64,000 nucleotides of DNA from Streptococcus sanguinis (GTDB lineage: Bacteria; Bacillota; Bacilli; Lactobacillales; Streptococcaceae), in assembly GCA_013378335.1 (NCBI GenBank), contig CP040556.1, forward strand, positions 1,550,001-1,614,000, read 5' to 3'. The stretch's first letter is position 1. The number at the start of each line of letters is the position of its first letter. Of the stretch, positions 17,945 to 26,487 are shown in pieces. The notes beneath the pieces were generated by a model, which saw only the letters and a program-made list of their open reading frames with translations, did not search any database and was not told the origin of the DNA. A program made the translations under genes and the position numbers.

Positions 17945-19288
17945 ATGAAGATAAATACAGCATTGGGCCTCTTGGCAGGCAAGTCCTCCCACTTTGTTCT
18001 CAGCAAAATGGGGCGTGGATCGACCCTGCCGGGGAAAGTTGCCCTGACATTTGATAAAAACATTTTACAGAACCTAGCAAAGAACTATGAGGTCGTGGTT
18101 ATTACCGGAACCAATGGTAAAACTCTGACTACAGCTCTGACAGTGGGTATTCTCAAGGAAGCCTTTGGAGAAGTGGTGACCAATCCCAGCGGTGCCAACA
18201 TGATTACGGGGATTACGACAACCTTCCTGACTGCTAAAAAAAGCAAATCTGGCAAACATATCGCTGTGCTGGAAATAGATGAAGCCAGCCTATCTCGGAT
18301 TTGTGATTATATCAAGCCTAGTCTCTTCGTCTTTACCAATATTTTCCGCGACCAGATGGACCGCTATGGTGAGATCTACACGACCTACCAGATGATTCTG
18401 GATGCTGCAGCTAAAGTGCCTGAAGCAACTGTACTGATGAATGGTGACAGCCCCCTCTTTAACTCAGTCAGCCTGAAGAATCCTGTTCGCTACTATGGAT
18501 TTGATACCGAAAAAGGCCAGGCTCAGCTGGCTCACTATAATACAGAAGGCATCCTCTGTCCTAAGTGCGAGCATATCCTCAAGTATGAGCTCAACACCTA
18601 TGCCAATCTGGGGGCTTATATCTGTGAGGACTGCGGCTTCAAGCGGCCTAAACTGGATTACAGCCTGACCGCTCTCAAAACACTTGAGCATAACCGCTCT
18701 GCCTTTACCATTGATGGACAAGACTATCAAATCAATATCGGCGGTCTCTACAATATCTATAACGCTCTAGCAGCAGTGTCAGTAGCTCAGTTCTTTGGTG
18801 TCGAGCCGGCTACTATCAAGGCTGGCTTTGACAAGAGCCGAGCTGTCTTTGGCCGTCAGGAAACTTTCAAAATCGGCGATAAGGAATGTACCTTAGTTTT
18901 GATTAAAAATCCTGTTGGGGCGACCCAAGCTTTAGATATGATTGGACTTGCACCCTTTGACTTTAGTTTGTCCGTCCTGCTCAATGCCAACTATGCGGAC
19001 GGCATTGATACCAGCTGGATCTGGGATGCTGATTTTGAGAAGATTTTAGAGATGGAGATTCCTCATGTCATTGCAGGCGGTGTGCGCCACTCTGAGATTG
19101 CTCGTCGACTGCGGGTAACCGGCTATCCAGCAGATCAAATTACTGAAGTCAAAGATTTAGAAGCAGTATTTAAGGCCATTGAACAGCAAGAAACCAAGCA
19201 TGCCTATATCTTAGCAACTTATACTGCTATGCTGGAATTCCGCGAGCTACTGGCAGAACGACAAGTGGTCAGAAAGGAGATGAACTAA
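17945..19288 (+). CDS. murT: Lipid II isoglutaminyl synthase, MurT subunit
   Basis: 447 residues, Mur-ligase fold. P-loop [13 protein letters not shown] near 57-69, then a four-Cys zinc ribbon inserted in the central domain (CPKC and CEDC, about 205-233), and a C-terminal DUF1727-type domain. With GatD it amidates the D-Glu of lipid II to D-isoGln, needed for cross-linking. The stop TAA shares its last base with the gatD ATG. There is no ribosome binding site; see the leaderless promoter. Confidence 0.96.
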   Translation: MKINTALGLLAGKSSHFVLSKMGRGSTLPGKVALTFDKNILQNLAKNYEVVVITGTNGKTLTTALTVGILKEAFGEVVTNPSGANMITGITTTFLTAKKSKSGKHIAVLEIDEASLSRICDYIKPSLFVFTNIFRDQMDRYGEIYTTYQMILDAAAKVPEATVLMNGDSPLFNSVSLKNPVRYYGFDTEKGQAQLAHYNTEGILCPKCEHILKYELNTYANLGAYICEDCGFKRPKLDYSLTALKTLEHNRSAFTIDGQDYQINIGGLYNIYNALAAVSVAQFFGVEPATIKAGFDKSRAVFGRQETFKIGDKECTLVLIKNPVGATQALDMIGLAPFDFSLSVLLNANYADGIDTSWIWDADFEKILEMEIPHVIAGGVRHSEIARRLRVTGYPADQITEVKDLEAVFKAIEQQETKHAYILATYTAMLEFRELLAERQVVRKEMN

Positions 19289-20073
19289 TGGTTTACAGAT
19301 CCCTCACTTCTCCTGAAAACCAGGACTATCGCTATGATGTAAAGATTGCCCACCTCTATGGCAATCTCATGAATACCTACGGCGACAACGGCAATGTTCT
19401 CATGCTCAAGTATGTGGCTGAAAAGCTAGGCGCTAGAGTTGAAGTCAATATCGTCTCTCTAGAAGATGACTTTGACAAGGACAGCTACGACATCGTCTTC
19501 TTTGGCGGAGGTCAAGACTATGAGCAAACGATCGTGGCTCGTGACCTGCCAGCTAAAAAAGAAGCTTTGGAAAGCTTTATCAATGAAAATGGTGTTGTAC
19601 TAGCTATCTGCGGTGGCTTCCAACTCTTAGGACAATACTATATCGAAGCTTCTGGCCGACGAATCGAAGGCCTGGGCATCATGGGCCACTATACCCTCAA
19701 CCAGACCAAAAACCGCTATATCGGCGACATCAAGATTCATAACGAAGAATTTGACGAGACCTACTACGGTTTTGAAAATCACCAAGGACGGACTTTCCTC
19801 TCTGAGGATGAAAAACCTCTGGGCAAAGTCGTCTATGGAAATGGCAACAACCAAGAAGACGGCAATGAAGGCGTCCACTATAAGAATGTCTTTGGCTCCT
19901 ACTTTCACGGCCCCATCTTGTCCCGCAATGCCAACTTGGCCTACCGTCTGGTGACCACTGCTCTGAAAAACAAGTATGGCTCTGATATTAAACTGGCTGC
20001 TTATGAAGATATCCTTGCCCAAGAAATCCCAGAAGAATACGGAGATATCAAAAGCAAGGCTGAGTTTAAATAG
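19288..20073 (+). CDS. gatD: Lipid II isoglutaminyl synthase, GatD glutaminase subunit
   Basis: 261 residues, CobB/CobQ-type class I glutamine amidotransferase. Nucleophile Cys in [13 protein letters not shown], and the catalytic His in [13 protein letters not shown]. It releases ammonia from glutamine for MurT. Start overlaps murT by one base, so the two are translationally coupled, matching their 1:1 complex. Confidence 0.96.
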   Translation: MVYRSLTSPENQDYRYDVKIAHLYGNLMNTYGDNGNVLMLKYVAEKLGARVEVNIVSLEDDFDKDSYDIVFFGGGQDYEQTIVARDLPAKKEALESFINENGVVLAICGGFQLLGQYYIEASGRRIEGLGIMGHYTLNQTKNRYIGDIKIHNEEFDETYYGFENHQGRTFLSEDEKPLGKVVYGNGNNQEDGNEGVHYKNVFGSYFHGPILSRNANLAYRLVTTALKNKYGSDIKLAAYEDILAQEIPEEYGDIKSKAEFK

Positions 20074-20091
20074 ATAAACAGGAGAATCACT

Positions 20092-20349
20092 TTGAAAGAA
20101 AAATTACACTATATCCTGCTTTTAATTACCATTCTATTGGTTGCCAGTATTTCCTTGGCCAATATGCAGAGCGTCAATGTTAGCTTTATCCTATTTAGCT
20201 TCAAACTTCCCTTAATCATATTGATTTTGGTCTCAGTGCTCCTAGGCTCTGTCACGACCTTTCTCATCAGCATGTTAAAAAACTTCTCGCTGAAAAAAGA
20301 GCTTAAGAAAACCAAAGAAGCACTTAAAAATTCCCATACAGAAAACTAG
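20092..20349 (+). CDS. LapA-domain (DUF1049) small membrane protein, TTG start
   Basis: 85 residues with two transmembrane helices (about 5-23 and 38-62) and a charged, probably coiled C-terminus (KKELKKTKEALKN). This is the LapA/DUF1049 plan. The TTG start is chosen because AGGAG lies seven bases upstream and no ATG fits. It follows gatD by 18 bases and ends at a terminator, so it is the third gene of that operon. Its role in streptococci is not known. Confidence 0.82.
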   Translation: MKEKLHYILLLITILLVASISLANMQSVNVSFILFSFKLPLIILILVSVLLGSVTTFLISMLKNFSLKKELKKTKEALKNSHTEN

Positions 20350-20382
20350 GTTGGAAATTATTCCAGCCTAGTTTTTTTGCTT
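20344..20382 (+). terminator. Terminator of murT-gatD-lapA
   Basis: AACTAGGTTGGAA / TTCCAGCCTAGTT stem followed by TTTTTTT; the upstream arm overlaps the stop codon. Confidence 0.9.
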
Positions 20383-20454
20383 TTTGAACAATAGAAATCG
20401 CTGCTTCCCATTATAACCAATAAACCTTCAGACCATCTTTTTTCGCCTTATCCA

Positions 20455-21021
20455 TTACTCCTTCTTGCTTGTAGAATCATCTTTATCACAGGTGAAATAG
20501 CCTACAATCTTGAAAAAATAGTCTGTAATGACTTCTGGCTGCTCTGGCTCTTCCTCTTGCAGCCAGTTCCAAATAGCATTACTGTAGCCTCCGATGAGAA
20601 AGTGTATCCTAAAAAGCTGCATATCCATCTGCTCCTTAAAGAAAGGCTCAAGCACTGCTGGGGAATGAGCATTCCATGCAGAAATAAAGGAGGAAAAAAG
20701 CTGACTCTTAACCAGTCCTCTCAGCTCCTGACGCTTGCTGTACCAAAAACGAAAAAGATAAAGATAGGCTTCATACTGGTTTGGCTTGTTCAGCATATCC
20801 TCTTCTACACGAAAATACTCCTTCATCAGCTCCTGAAGGTAATAGTCCAATAAAGCGCTTTTATTGCGAAAATGGCGATAAAAGGTCCGTCGGGAAGTCT
20901 GCGAAACCTCTATAATATCTGTGACTGAGATTTCTGAGAAATCCTGACTTTGCAGCAAGGTTAAGAGTCCCTGTTTCAGCATTTCTTTCGTTTCCAGCAC
21001 CTGCAATTGCTTGCCGTCCAT
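20455..21021 (-). CDS. TetR/AcrR family transcriptional regulator
   Basis: 188 residues. N-terminal helix-turn-helix (about 10-60) with the ISVTDIIEVSQTSRRTFYRHF recognition region; the rest is an all-helical ligand domain ending in a Lys/Asp-rich tail. It is divergent from the two serine hydrolase genes, which makes them plausible targets. The spacer holds a 7-3-7 palindrome (21157-21173) that could be an operator. Ligand unknown. Confidence 0.88.
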   Translation of the reverse strand: MDGKQLQVLETKEMLKQGLLTLLQSQDFSEISVTDIIEVSQTSRRTFYRHFRNKSALLDYYLQELMKEYFRVEEDMLNKPNQYEAYLYLFRFWYSKRQELRGLVKSQLFSSFISAWNAHSPAVLEPFFKEQMDMQLFRIHFLIGGYSNAIWNWLQEEEPEQPEVITDYFFKIVGYFTCDKDDSTSKKE

Positions 21022-21156
21022 CTTGTCCTCCTTGAATGGTATACAGAAGCAGCCAAAAAGTATCTCTTGTAGGCTAAAGGCCGTTTTCCCTTGAACTTGG
21101 CTGCTGGCTTGGTTATAATCTTAGTGACAATTTGCTCCTAGTATATCGTATTTTGA

Positions 21157-21173
21157 CTTCGTTTTCAACGAAG
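21157..21173. promoter_or_regulatory. Palindrome between the tetR and serine hydrolase genes
   Basis: CTTCGTT-ttc-AACGAAG, a perfect 7-bp dyad with a three-base centre, 136 bases before the tetR start codon on the far side. It could be a TetR operator or part of the neighbouring repeat. Confidence 0.35.
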
Positions 21174-21193
21174 ACATAACTGAGGAGATTTTA

Positions 21194-21287
21194 ATACTCA
21201 ATGCAAACTAAAGAACAAGCACAGATAGTACCAGAGTACAGCAAGACAGCGGTGATGTGACTTTAAGTTGTTTTTCGAAGGGAATAC
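21194..21287. repeat. RUP-like intergenic repeat
   Basis: Starts ATACTCAATG and ends TTTTTCGAAGGGAATAC, with an interior GTACCAGAGTACAGCAAG. Layout and ends follow the streptococcal RUP element (about 107 bp, outer ends ATACTC...GAGTAT, inner TTTTCGAAG). It is about 94 bp here, so slightly shortened. RUPs are non-autonomous and thought to be moved by IS630-type transposases. Confidence 0.65.
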
Positions 21288-21411
21288 AATAGTTCCGACA
21301 AACCGGATCAGTTCTTCACAAAATTTTCCTTGCTTGAAGGGACTTTCTTCTGTAGAAGACGCTGGGCGATCGTTCCTAGTCTGCTGCTTCTGTTGCTAAA
21401 GATTGATAGAA
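21288..21411. other. Leader of the first serine hydrolase gene
   Basis: About 125 bases between the RUP-like repeat and the ribosome binding site. No hairpin, conserved box or small gene was recognised. Confidence 0.4.
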
Positions 21412-21426
21412 AAGGAGTATCTCATA

Positions 21427-23208
21427 ATGAAAAAATTGACCCTATGCTTTATACTAACTTTCTTAACTCTCAGCCTTATCTACCCAGCTAGAGCGCTAGC
21501 CGAGGAGGAAACAAAGCTACCATCTGGTATCAGTCGCGACCAAATCAGCCAGAAAATCCAAGACTTTGTCAAGGAGCACGAAAAGACCACTGCTGGTATG
21601 GCAGCAGTGGTCTTTGATACCAATGGAACTATCTACCAAGGCAGCTTCGGCTATATGGACAAGAAAAAGGGGATTCCGGCAGACGATGAAAGCGTCTTTG
21701 AATGGGGCTCTGTGACCAAACTGACCATTTGGGTCTCTGTTATGCAGCTCTGGGAGGAGGGCAAGATTGACCTCGAAGAAGATATCCGCACCTATCTGCC
21801 AGAAAGTTTTCTACGCAATCTTCGCTATGAAAAGCCTATCAGCATGTTAGACCTCATGAACCATCAGGCTGGCTTTGATACGATTCCCAATTACTTACAT
21901 GGCGACAAGAATATAGAAGAAATTTTGACTGTTTACCAGCCGATCCAATCTTTCGAGCCAGGTACGGTCACAGCTAACTCAAATTACGGGACAGGCTTGG
22001 CCTCTTATATCGTAGAGCGGATTTCTGGTCAGAGTTTCTCCGATTACGTTCACGAGCATATTTTTGAACCTCTAAAGATGAACAAGACAGCCATTTTACC
22101 AGATTTATCTGACAATGCTTTTGTACAGGCTAAACGCAAGGAAGCAAAGGGATATGATAGCGAAGGCAAGCTCTTGGGAAGCGCTAATTCTGAACTTGGA
22201 CTCTACTCCTCTGGCAGAGCTACGGGAACGCTAGAGGATTTACAAAAGTTTGCTCAAACACTTCTCAAAAAGGAGAACCTTTTCCATCGTCCAGAGACTT
22301 GGACGACACTTTATACTGCTACTTCGACATATCCAGGCTCAGATATAGTACGCAATGCTCACGGCTTCTGGGTAAGCAAGTATAATGTTTCTGTTTTAGG
22401 TCAAGGAGGACATACGTTCGGATTTTCTAGCAATCTTTTGTTGGACCTTGAGTCAGGAGTTGGCATGATTGTCATGACCAATCAATCCATCGAAGAACGC
22501 TATAACCTCTATATGCTGGAATTAGTATTTGGACAGCGAAAAACAGCTAGCAAAGTTACTAAGGAACGATTCAGTCCTGGATATTATCTTTCCTTCAGAA
22601 TTTTTAATAGTTGTCCCTTGTCTATAGCTAAAATCGTACCTCCATTTATTGATCGACTGAATAGTCCGAATGAAGACTTGTTAAAAGATGAATTTTGGAC
22701 TATTAACGATAGCAATAGGCAAACTACGCTATCCTTGACTTCCTCTGACTTTAAGAAGATTTCTGATTCCGAGCTCTTTACAGACTATGCCGTCACAGGC
22801 TTAGGACTCCTTGCTAGCTTTTTTGCTCTAGGAAATCTCTTATGTAGTATTTTTAGAGACATTAGTCATCTAATTTGGCACAAGCAGAAAAAAACTCTGC
22901 CTAGCTCTTGGAAGGTTTGGAACTACCTGACTTCTCTAGGCATCATGGCTGTTCCACTTCAACTCCTATTGGTTTTCCAAGCAGTTTTAAAAAATGATTT
23001 TAGCGGCGTTAGCTCTTGGCGCTATATGGTCTTTGCTATCTTAGGACTCCTACTGACCCTTGCTGTTCTGCTGTCCATTTTCAAAAAATCATCAGAGAAA
23101 CTCAATCGAGGTCATGTCTGTCTGACAGTTCTGACTAGCCTATCTGCCCTAGCTATGATAGCTAATATTCTATATTGGTCTCTCTATCAGTGGTGGGTTT
23201 TCCAATAG
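21427..23208 (+). CDS. Secreted serine hydrolase (class C beta-lactamase-like fold) with membrane tail, copy 1
   Basis: 593 residues. Signal peptide 1-25; catalytic SxxK Ser95-Val-Thr-Lys98 in EWGSVTKL; a Tyr motif in ANSNYGTG; then three to four membrane helices in the last 170 residues. The fold is shared by D-Ala-D-Ala carboxypeptidases, esterases and class C lactamases. At the HxG position it reads GQGG where its neighbour has GHGG, so activity may differ. The C-terminal helices should tether the enzyme to the membrane facing the wall. The start at 21427 has AAAGGAG; an eight-codon upstream extension lacks a site. Substrate unknown. Confidence 0.88.
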   Translation: MKKLTLCFILTFLTLSLIYPARALAEEETKLPSGISRDQISQKIQDFVKEHEKTTAGMAAVVFDTNGTIYQGSFGYMDKKKGIPADDESVFEWGSVTKLTIWVSVMQLWEEGKIDLEEDIRTYLPESFLRNLRYEKPISMLDLMNHQAGFDTIPNYLHGDKNIEEILTVYQPIQSFEPGTVTANSNYGTGLASYIVERISGQSFSDYVHEHIFEPLKMNKTAILPDLSDNAFVQAKRKEAKGYDSEGKLLGSANSELGLYSSGRATGTLEDLQKFAQTLLKKENLFHRPETWTTLYTATSTYPGSDIVRNAHGFWVSKYNVSVLGQGGHTFGFSSNLLLDLESGVGMIVMTNQSIEERYNLYMLELVFGQRKTASKVTKERFSPGYYLSFRIFNSCPLSIAKIVPPFIDRLNSPNEDLLKDEFWTINDSNRQTTLSLTSSDFKKISDSELFTDYAVTGLGLLASFFALGNLLCSIFRDISHLIWHKQKKTLPSSWKVWNYLTSLGIMAVPLQLLLVFQAVLKNDFSGVSSWRYMVFAILGLLLTLAVLLSIFKKSSEKLNRGHVCLTVLTSLSALAMIANILYWSLYQWWVFQ

Positions 23209-23243
23209 TTTACACTAAATTCTAACTAGATCAACACCAAATT

Positions 23244-23305
23244 TCTGTACTTCAGTATTGCCTACAGCTAGCTTCCCTGTTTACTCTTTGAATTTCATTG
23301 AGTAT
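23244..23305. repeat. Truncated RUP-like repeat
   Basis: CTGTACTTCAG...GCTAGCTTCC...ACTCTTTGAATTTCATTGAGTAT: matches the distal half of the RUP element, in the opposite orientation to the copy at 21194. The other half is missing. Confidence 0.6.
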
Positions 23306-23351
23306 TAGAAAATGACCAATTATTATCTACGTAGAACAGAAAGGAATTTTT

Positions 23352-23426
23352 ATGAAAAAATCAAAACTCCTAATTATTTTAATCATCCTAGTCCTCGGCC
23401 TTTTGATCTATTGCTGCAATAGCTAA
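23352..23426 (+). CDS. 24-residue hydrophobic peptide ORF
   Basis: Reads MKKSKLLIILIILVLGLL then IYCCNS and stop. A basic head, one long hydrophobic helix and a short polar end with two cysteines. A GAAAGGAA site lies five to seven bases before the ATG. It sits between the two serine hydrolase genes. It could be a membrane micro-protein, a lipoprotein-like or pheromone-like precursor, or a chance frame. No Rgg gene is adjacent, which weakens a SHP pheromone reading. Confidence 0.45.
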   Translation: MKKSKLLIILIILVLGLLIYCCNS

Positions 23427-23456
23427 ATCTGAAACATGTCAAAAAGGAGTATGAAT

Positions 23457-25238
23457 ATGATGACAAAACGAATGTTTTTATGGCTTCTGGCTATTCTCAG
23501 CCTGATAATTTTCCAACCTGTCACTGCATTAGCTGATGAATCACAAAAGCTGCCATCAGGCATAGAGCGCAGCCAAATTGGGCAGAAAATCCAAGACTTT
23601 GTCAAGGAGCATGAAAAAACAACAGCCGGTATGACAACGGCAGTCTTTGACAAGAACGGTACGATTTACCATGCCAACTTTGGATATACGGACAAAGAAG
23701 AAGGCATCAAAGTGGATGACAAAAGCGTCTTTGAATGGGGTTCTGTGACCAAGTTGACTGTTTGGATCTCAGTCATGCAACTCTGGGAAGAGGGCAAGAT
23801 AGACCTAGAAACTGACATAAAAACCTATCTGCCAAAGGACTTTCTCAAGACTCTTCGCTACGACAAGCCTATTTCCATGCTGGATCTGATGAATCATCAA
23901 GCTGGCTTTGAAGAGTCTGGTGCGGCCATGAACTACCATAACATCAGCATGGAAGAATTCCTAGCAACTAAGCAGCCTGCCCAAATCTTTGAACCTGGCA
24001 CAAAGACCGCCTATTCAAACTACAGCATGGCCTTGACCGCTTATATCGTGGAGCAGGTTTCCGGTCAGAGCTTCTCAGACTATGTCCATAAGCATATTTT
24101 CCAGCCACTGGACATGAATAAGACGGCTATCCTACCAGGCTTTACATATAATGATTATGTGCGCGAAAAGCGGAAGGAAGACAAAGGCTACAGTGCAGAA
24201 GGACAGTCTCTTGGAGCATCCAACTTCTACATGGACATCTATCCAGCAGGTCAGGCCGCCGGTACTATGGCAGATTTCCAAAAATTTGCTCAAGCCCTTC
24301 TGAGTCAGGACAAGCTATTTAAGCGGAAGGAAACATGGACAACTCTTTACACAGCTAGCTCCACCTATCCTGGCACGGATATCCCGCTCAACATGCATGG
24401 CTTCTGGGTCCAAGAGTACGGCACGACCCTTGTAGGCCATGGAGGGAATACCGATGCCTTCTCCTCCAATATCCTGCTTGACTTGAAAAACGGCATTGGT
24501 TATGCCGTCATGACCAATCAATCCCAAGAGCAAATCTATAATAGCGAGATGCCCCAGCTGATTTTCGGAGACAAGAAAAAGACTGACAAAACAGCCTTTA
24601 AAAATTTTCAGCCTGGCTTTTACCGCAAAGCCCGCTACTTTGAGACTGGGCCGATATCCATTACCAGAGGATTTTTATACACCAGCTACGCCCCTAAAGA
24701 CGCAGACAATCCTCTCCTCACTCAAGGATATGCAGTTCTTAGCCATGCGAATAACCAAGAGACTATCACAAATGCCTACGGAGATAGCTACAAGATTGCG
24801 GACATTGTGATCTACAAAGACTATGCCATGTACGCCTTATTCTTTGTCGGGCTGGTCTATGCTCTTATCAGTCTTGTCATCAGCGGAGTGGCAGACCTGA
24901 TTCGTTTGATCAGAAAGACACCTGCCAAGGCTCCAGTAGATTTAAAAATCTGGAATTATCTGACCTCGCTTACTATTCTCGCCGTTGGATTCAATTCTTA
25001 TCTCATCTTTACTGTTATGACTGTCAGCAAGACTGGTATCATGCAACCTTGGCGCTATATGGTTTTTGCGGGACTGGGTCTGCTATTGGCAGGCTGTGTC
25101 ATCTATCCACTTTTGACCAAGGCCAAGTCCCAGCTCAGCCGCAGTGGCAAGATTCTGACCGTTATGACCAGCCTATCCGCCTTGGCTACCGTAGCCAATA
25201 TCCTCTACTGGTCCCTCTATCAATGGTGGGTGGTCTAA
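23457..25238 (+). CDS. Secreted serine hydrolase (class C beta-lactamase-like fold) with membrane tail, copy 2
   Basis: 593 residues, same length and plan as the gene before it: signal peptide, SxxK in EWGSVTKL, Tyr motif in AYSNYSMA, GHGG motif (LVGHGGNTDAFSS), then about 170 residues with membrane helices. Long identical stretches (KIQDFVKEHEKTTAGM, EWGSVTKLT, SLYQWW) show a tandem duplication followed by divergence. It keeps the canonical GHGG motif, so it is the better candidate for an active enzyme. Start at 23457 is eight bases from AAAGGAG; ATGs at 23436, 23451 and 23460 fit less well or equally. Substrate unknown. Confidence 0.88.
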   Translation: MMTKRMFLWLLAILSLIIFQPVTALADESQKLPSGIERSQIGQKIQDFVKEHEKTTAGMTTAVFDKNGTIYHANFGYTDKEEGIKVDDKSVFEWGSVTKLTVWISVMQLWEEGKIDLETDIKTYLPKDFLKTLRYDKPISMLDLMNHQAGFEESGAAMNYHNISMEEFLATKQPAQIFEPGTKTAYSNYSMALTAYIVEQVSGQSFSDYVHKHIFQPLDMNKTAILPGFTYNDYVREKRKEDKGYSAEGQSLGASNFYMDIYPAGQAAGTMADFQKFAQALLSQDKLFKRKETWTTLYTASSTYPGTDIPLNMHGFWVQEYGTTLVGHGGNTDAFSSNILLDLKNGIGYAVMTNQSQEQIYNSEMPQLIFGDKKKTDKTAFKNFQPGFYRKARYFETGPISITRGFLYTSYAPKDADNPLLTQGYAVLSHANNQETITNAYGDSYKIADIVIYKDYAMYALFFVGLVYALISLVISGVADLIRLIRKTPAKAPVDLKIWNYLTSLTILAVGFNSYLIFTVMTVSKTGIMQPWRYMVFAGLGLLLAGCVIYPLLTKAKSQLSRSGKILTVMTSLSALATVANILYWSLYQWWVV

Positions 25239-25294
25239 GAATGAATGGAAAAAATTTAAAAAATAGCTCTGCCCTCCAAGAAAGGAAATGACAA

Positions 25295-26332
25295 ATGGCT
25301 CTAACAAATTTTCAAGAAAACCTAGCAAGATACGCCAAGATTTTGGTGGCCAATGGCATCAATGTCCAGCCGGGCCAAACCGTCCTCCTAAATATTGATG
25401 TCGAACAGGCTGAATTGGCCCGCTTGATTGTCAAAGAAGCCTATGCCCTGGGCGCCCAGGAAATCATCGTCCAATGGACGGATGAAGCAGTCCAGCACCA
25501 GCAGCTCCTGCACACTTGGATAGAGCGTTTGGAAAGTGTGCCAAACTACAAGCTGGCCGAAATGGACTACTTCTTGCAGCAAAAGGTCAGCTATCTCCAT
25601 ATCCTGTCCTCCAATCCTGACGCTCTCAATCCCAGCAGATCGACTGGCAAAATTTGTTCAGGCAACTGCCAAGAGCTCTCAGCATTTGATGGCCGCCGCC
25701 CAGTCCAAGAAAATCTGCTGGACGCTGCAGCCGGCCAAGCCTGGGCTGAGAAGGTATTTCCCAAGGCCAAGGATGCGACAGAAGCAAAAGACCTGCTTTG
25801 GGATCAGATTTTCAAGGCATGCAAGGTTTACGAGGAAGATCCAACAGCCTCCTGGCTTGCCCACAGGGAGAAATTAACAACCAAAGCCCAACTCCTCAAC
25901 CAAGCCTAGTTTGCTGCCCTGCATTATCGGGCACCAGGAACGGACCTGACCCTCAGCATGCCTCAGAATCACCGCTGGGATTTTGTCGGAGGCGCGACCG
26001 AAAAGGGAGACTACTGCATCGCCAATATGCCGACCGAGGAGATCTATTCGGCACCTGATTTTCGCCGTGTAGACGGCTATGTGACCAGCACCAAGCCCCT
26101 CAGCTACATGGGGCAGATGATTGAAGGCATGAAGCTGACCTTTAAAGACGGACAGATCATCGAGATTCATGCAGACAAGGGCCGGCAGTTGCTCAAAGAA
26201 GTGATTGCGCAAGATGACGGAGCCCAGTATCTGGGGGAAGTTGCTCTCGTCCCAGACCAAAGCCCCATCTCCCAGTCTGGTCTGACCTTCTTCAACACCC
26301 TTTTTGACGAAAATGCCTCCTGCCATCTGGCC
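25295..26332 (+). pseudogene. pepS: Aminopeptidase PepS/AmpS (M29 family), decayed
   Basis: The N-terminus (MALTNFQENLARYAKILV) and later blocks (AAAGQAWAEKVFPKAKD, CIANMPTEEIYSAPDFRR, TSTKPLSYMGQMIEG) are PepS. The reading frame is lost near 25635, where homology continues as IPADRLAKFVQATAKSSQH in the next frame, and returns near 25725. An in-frame TAG at 25907-25909 follows NQA, where CAG would be expected. Homology ends after ENASCHLA at 26332, so roughly the last 65-70 codons, including C-terminal metal-ligand sequence, are gone. Several independent lesions make a true pseudogene much likelier than a read error. Confidence 0.88.
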
Positions 26333-26448
26333 ACCTGTTGTACCAAGAGAAAAGCTGAGATTTTTGGGCTCTATAATATCTGTAGTTGGTAAATCCGACA
26401 CAGAGGTTATAGGGCTTTTTGAATGTATACAAAAAGTCCCATACGACC

Positions 26449-26454
26449 TATAAT
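26449..26454 (+). promoter_or_regulatory. Transposase -10 box
   Basis: TATAAT 33 bases before the transposase start, with a weak -35 (TATACA) 17 bases upstream, inside the left end of the IS. Confidence 0.45.
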
Positions 26455-26487
26455 GAAAAGCGCAAACAACTCATTAGAAAGACTCAT

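Noticed and set aside
25874..26401. 175-residue minus-strand frame across pepS
   Set aside because: It is the complement of the decayed pepS coding sequence and has no recognisable motif.
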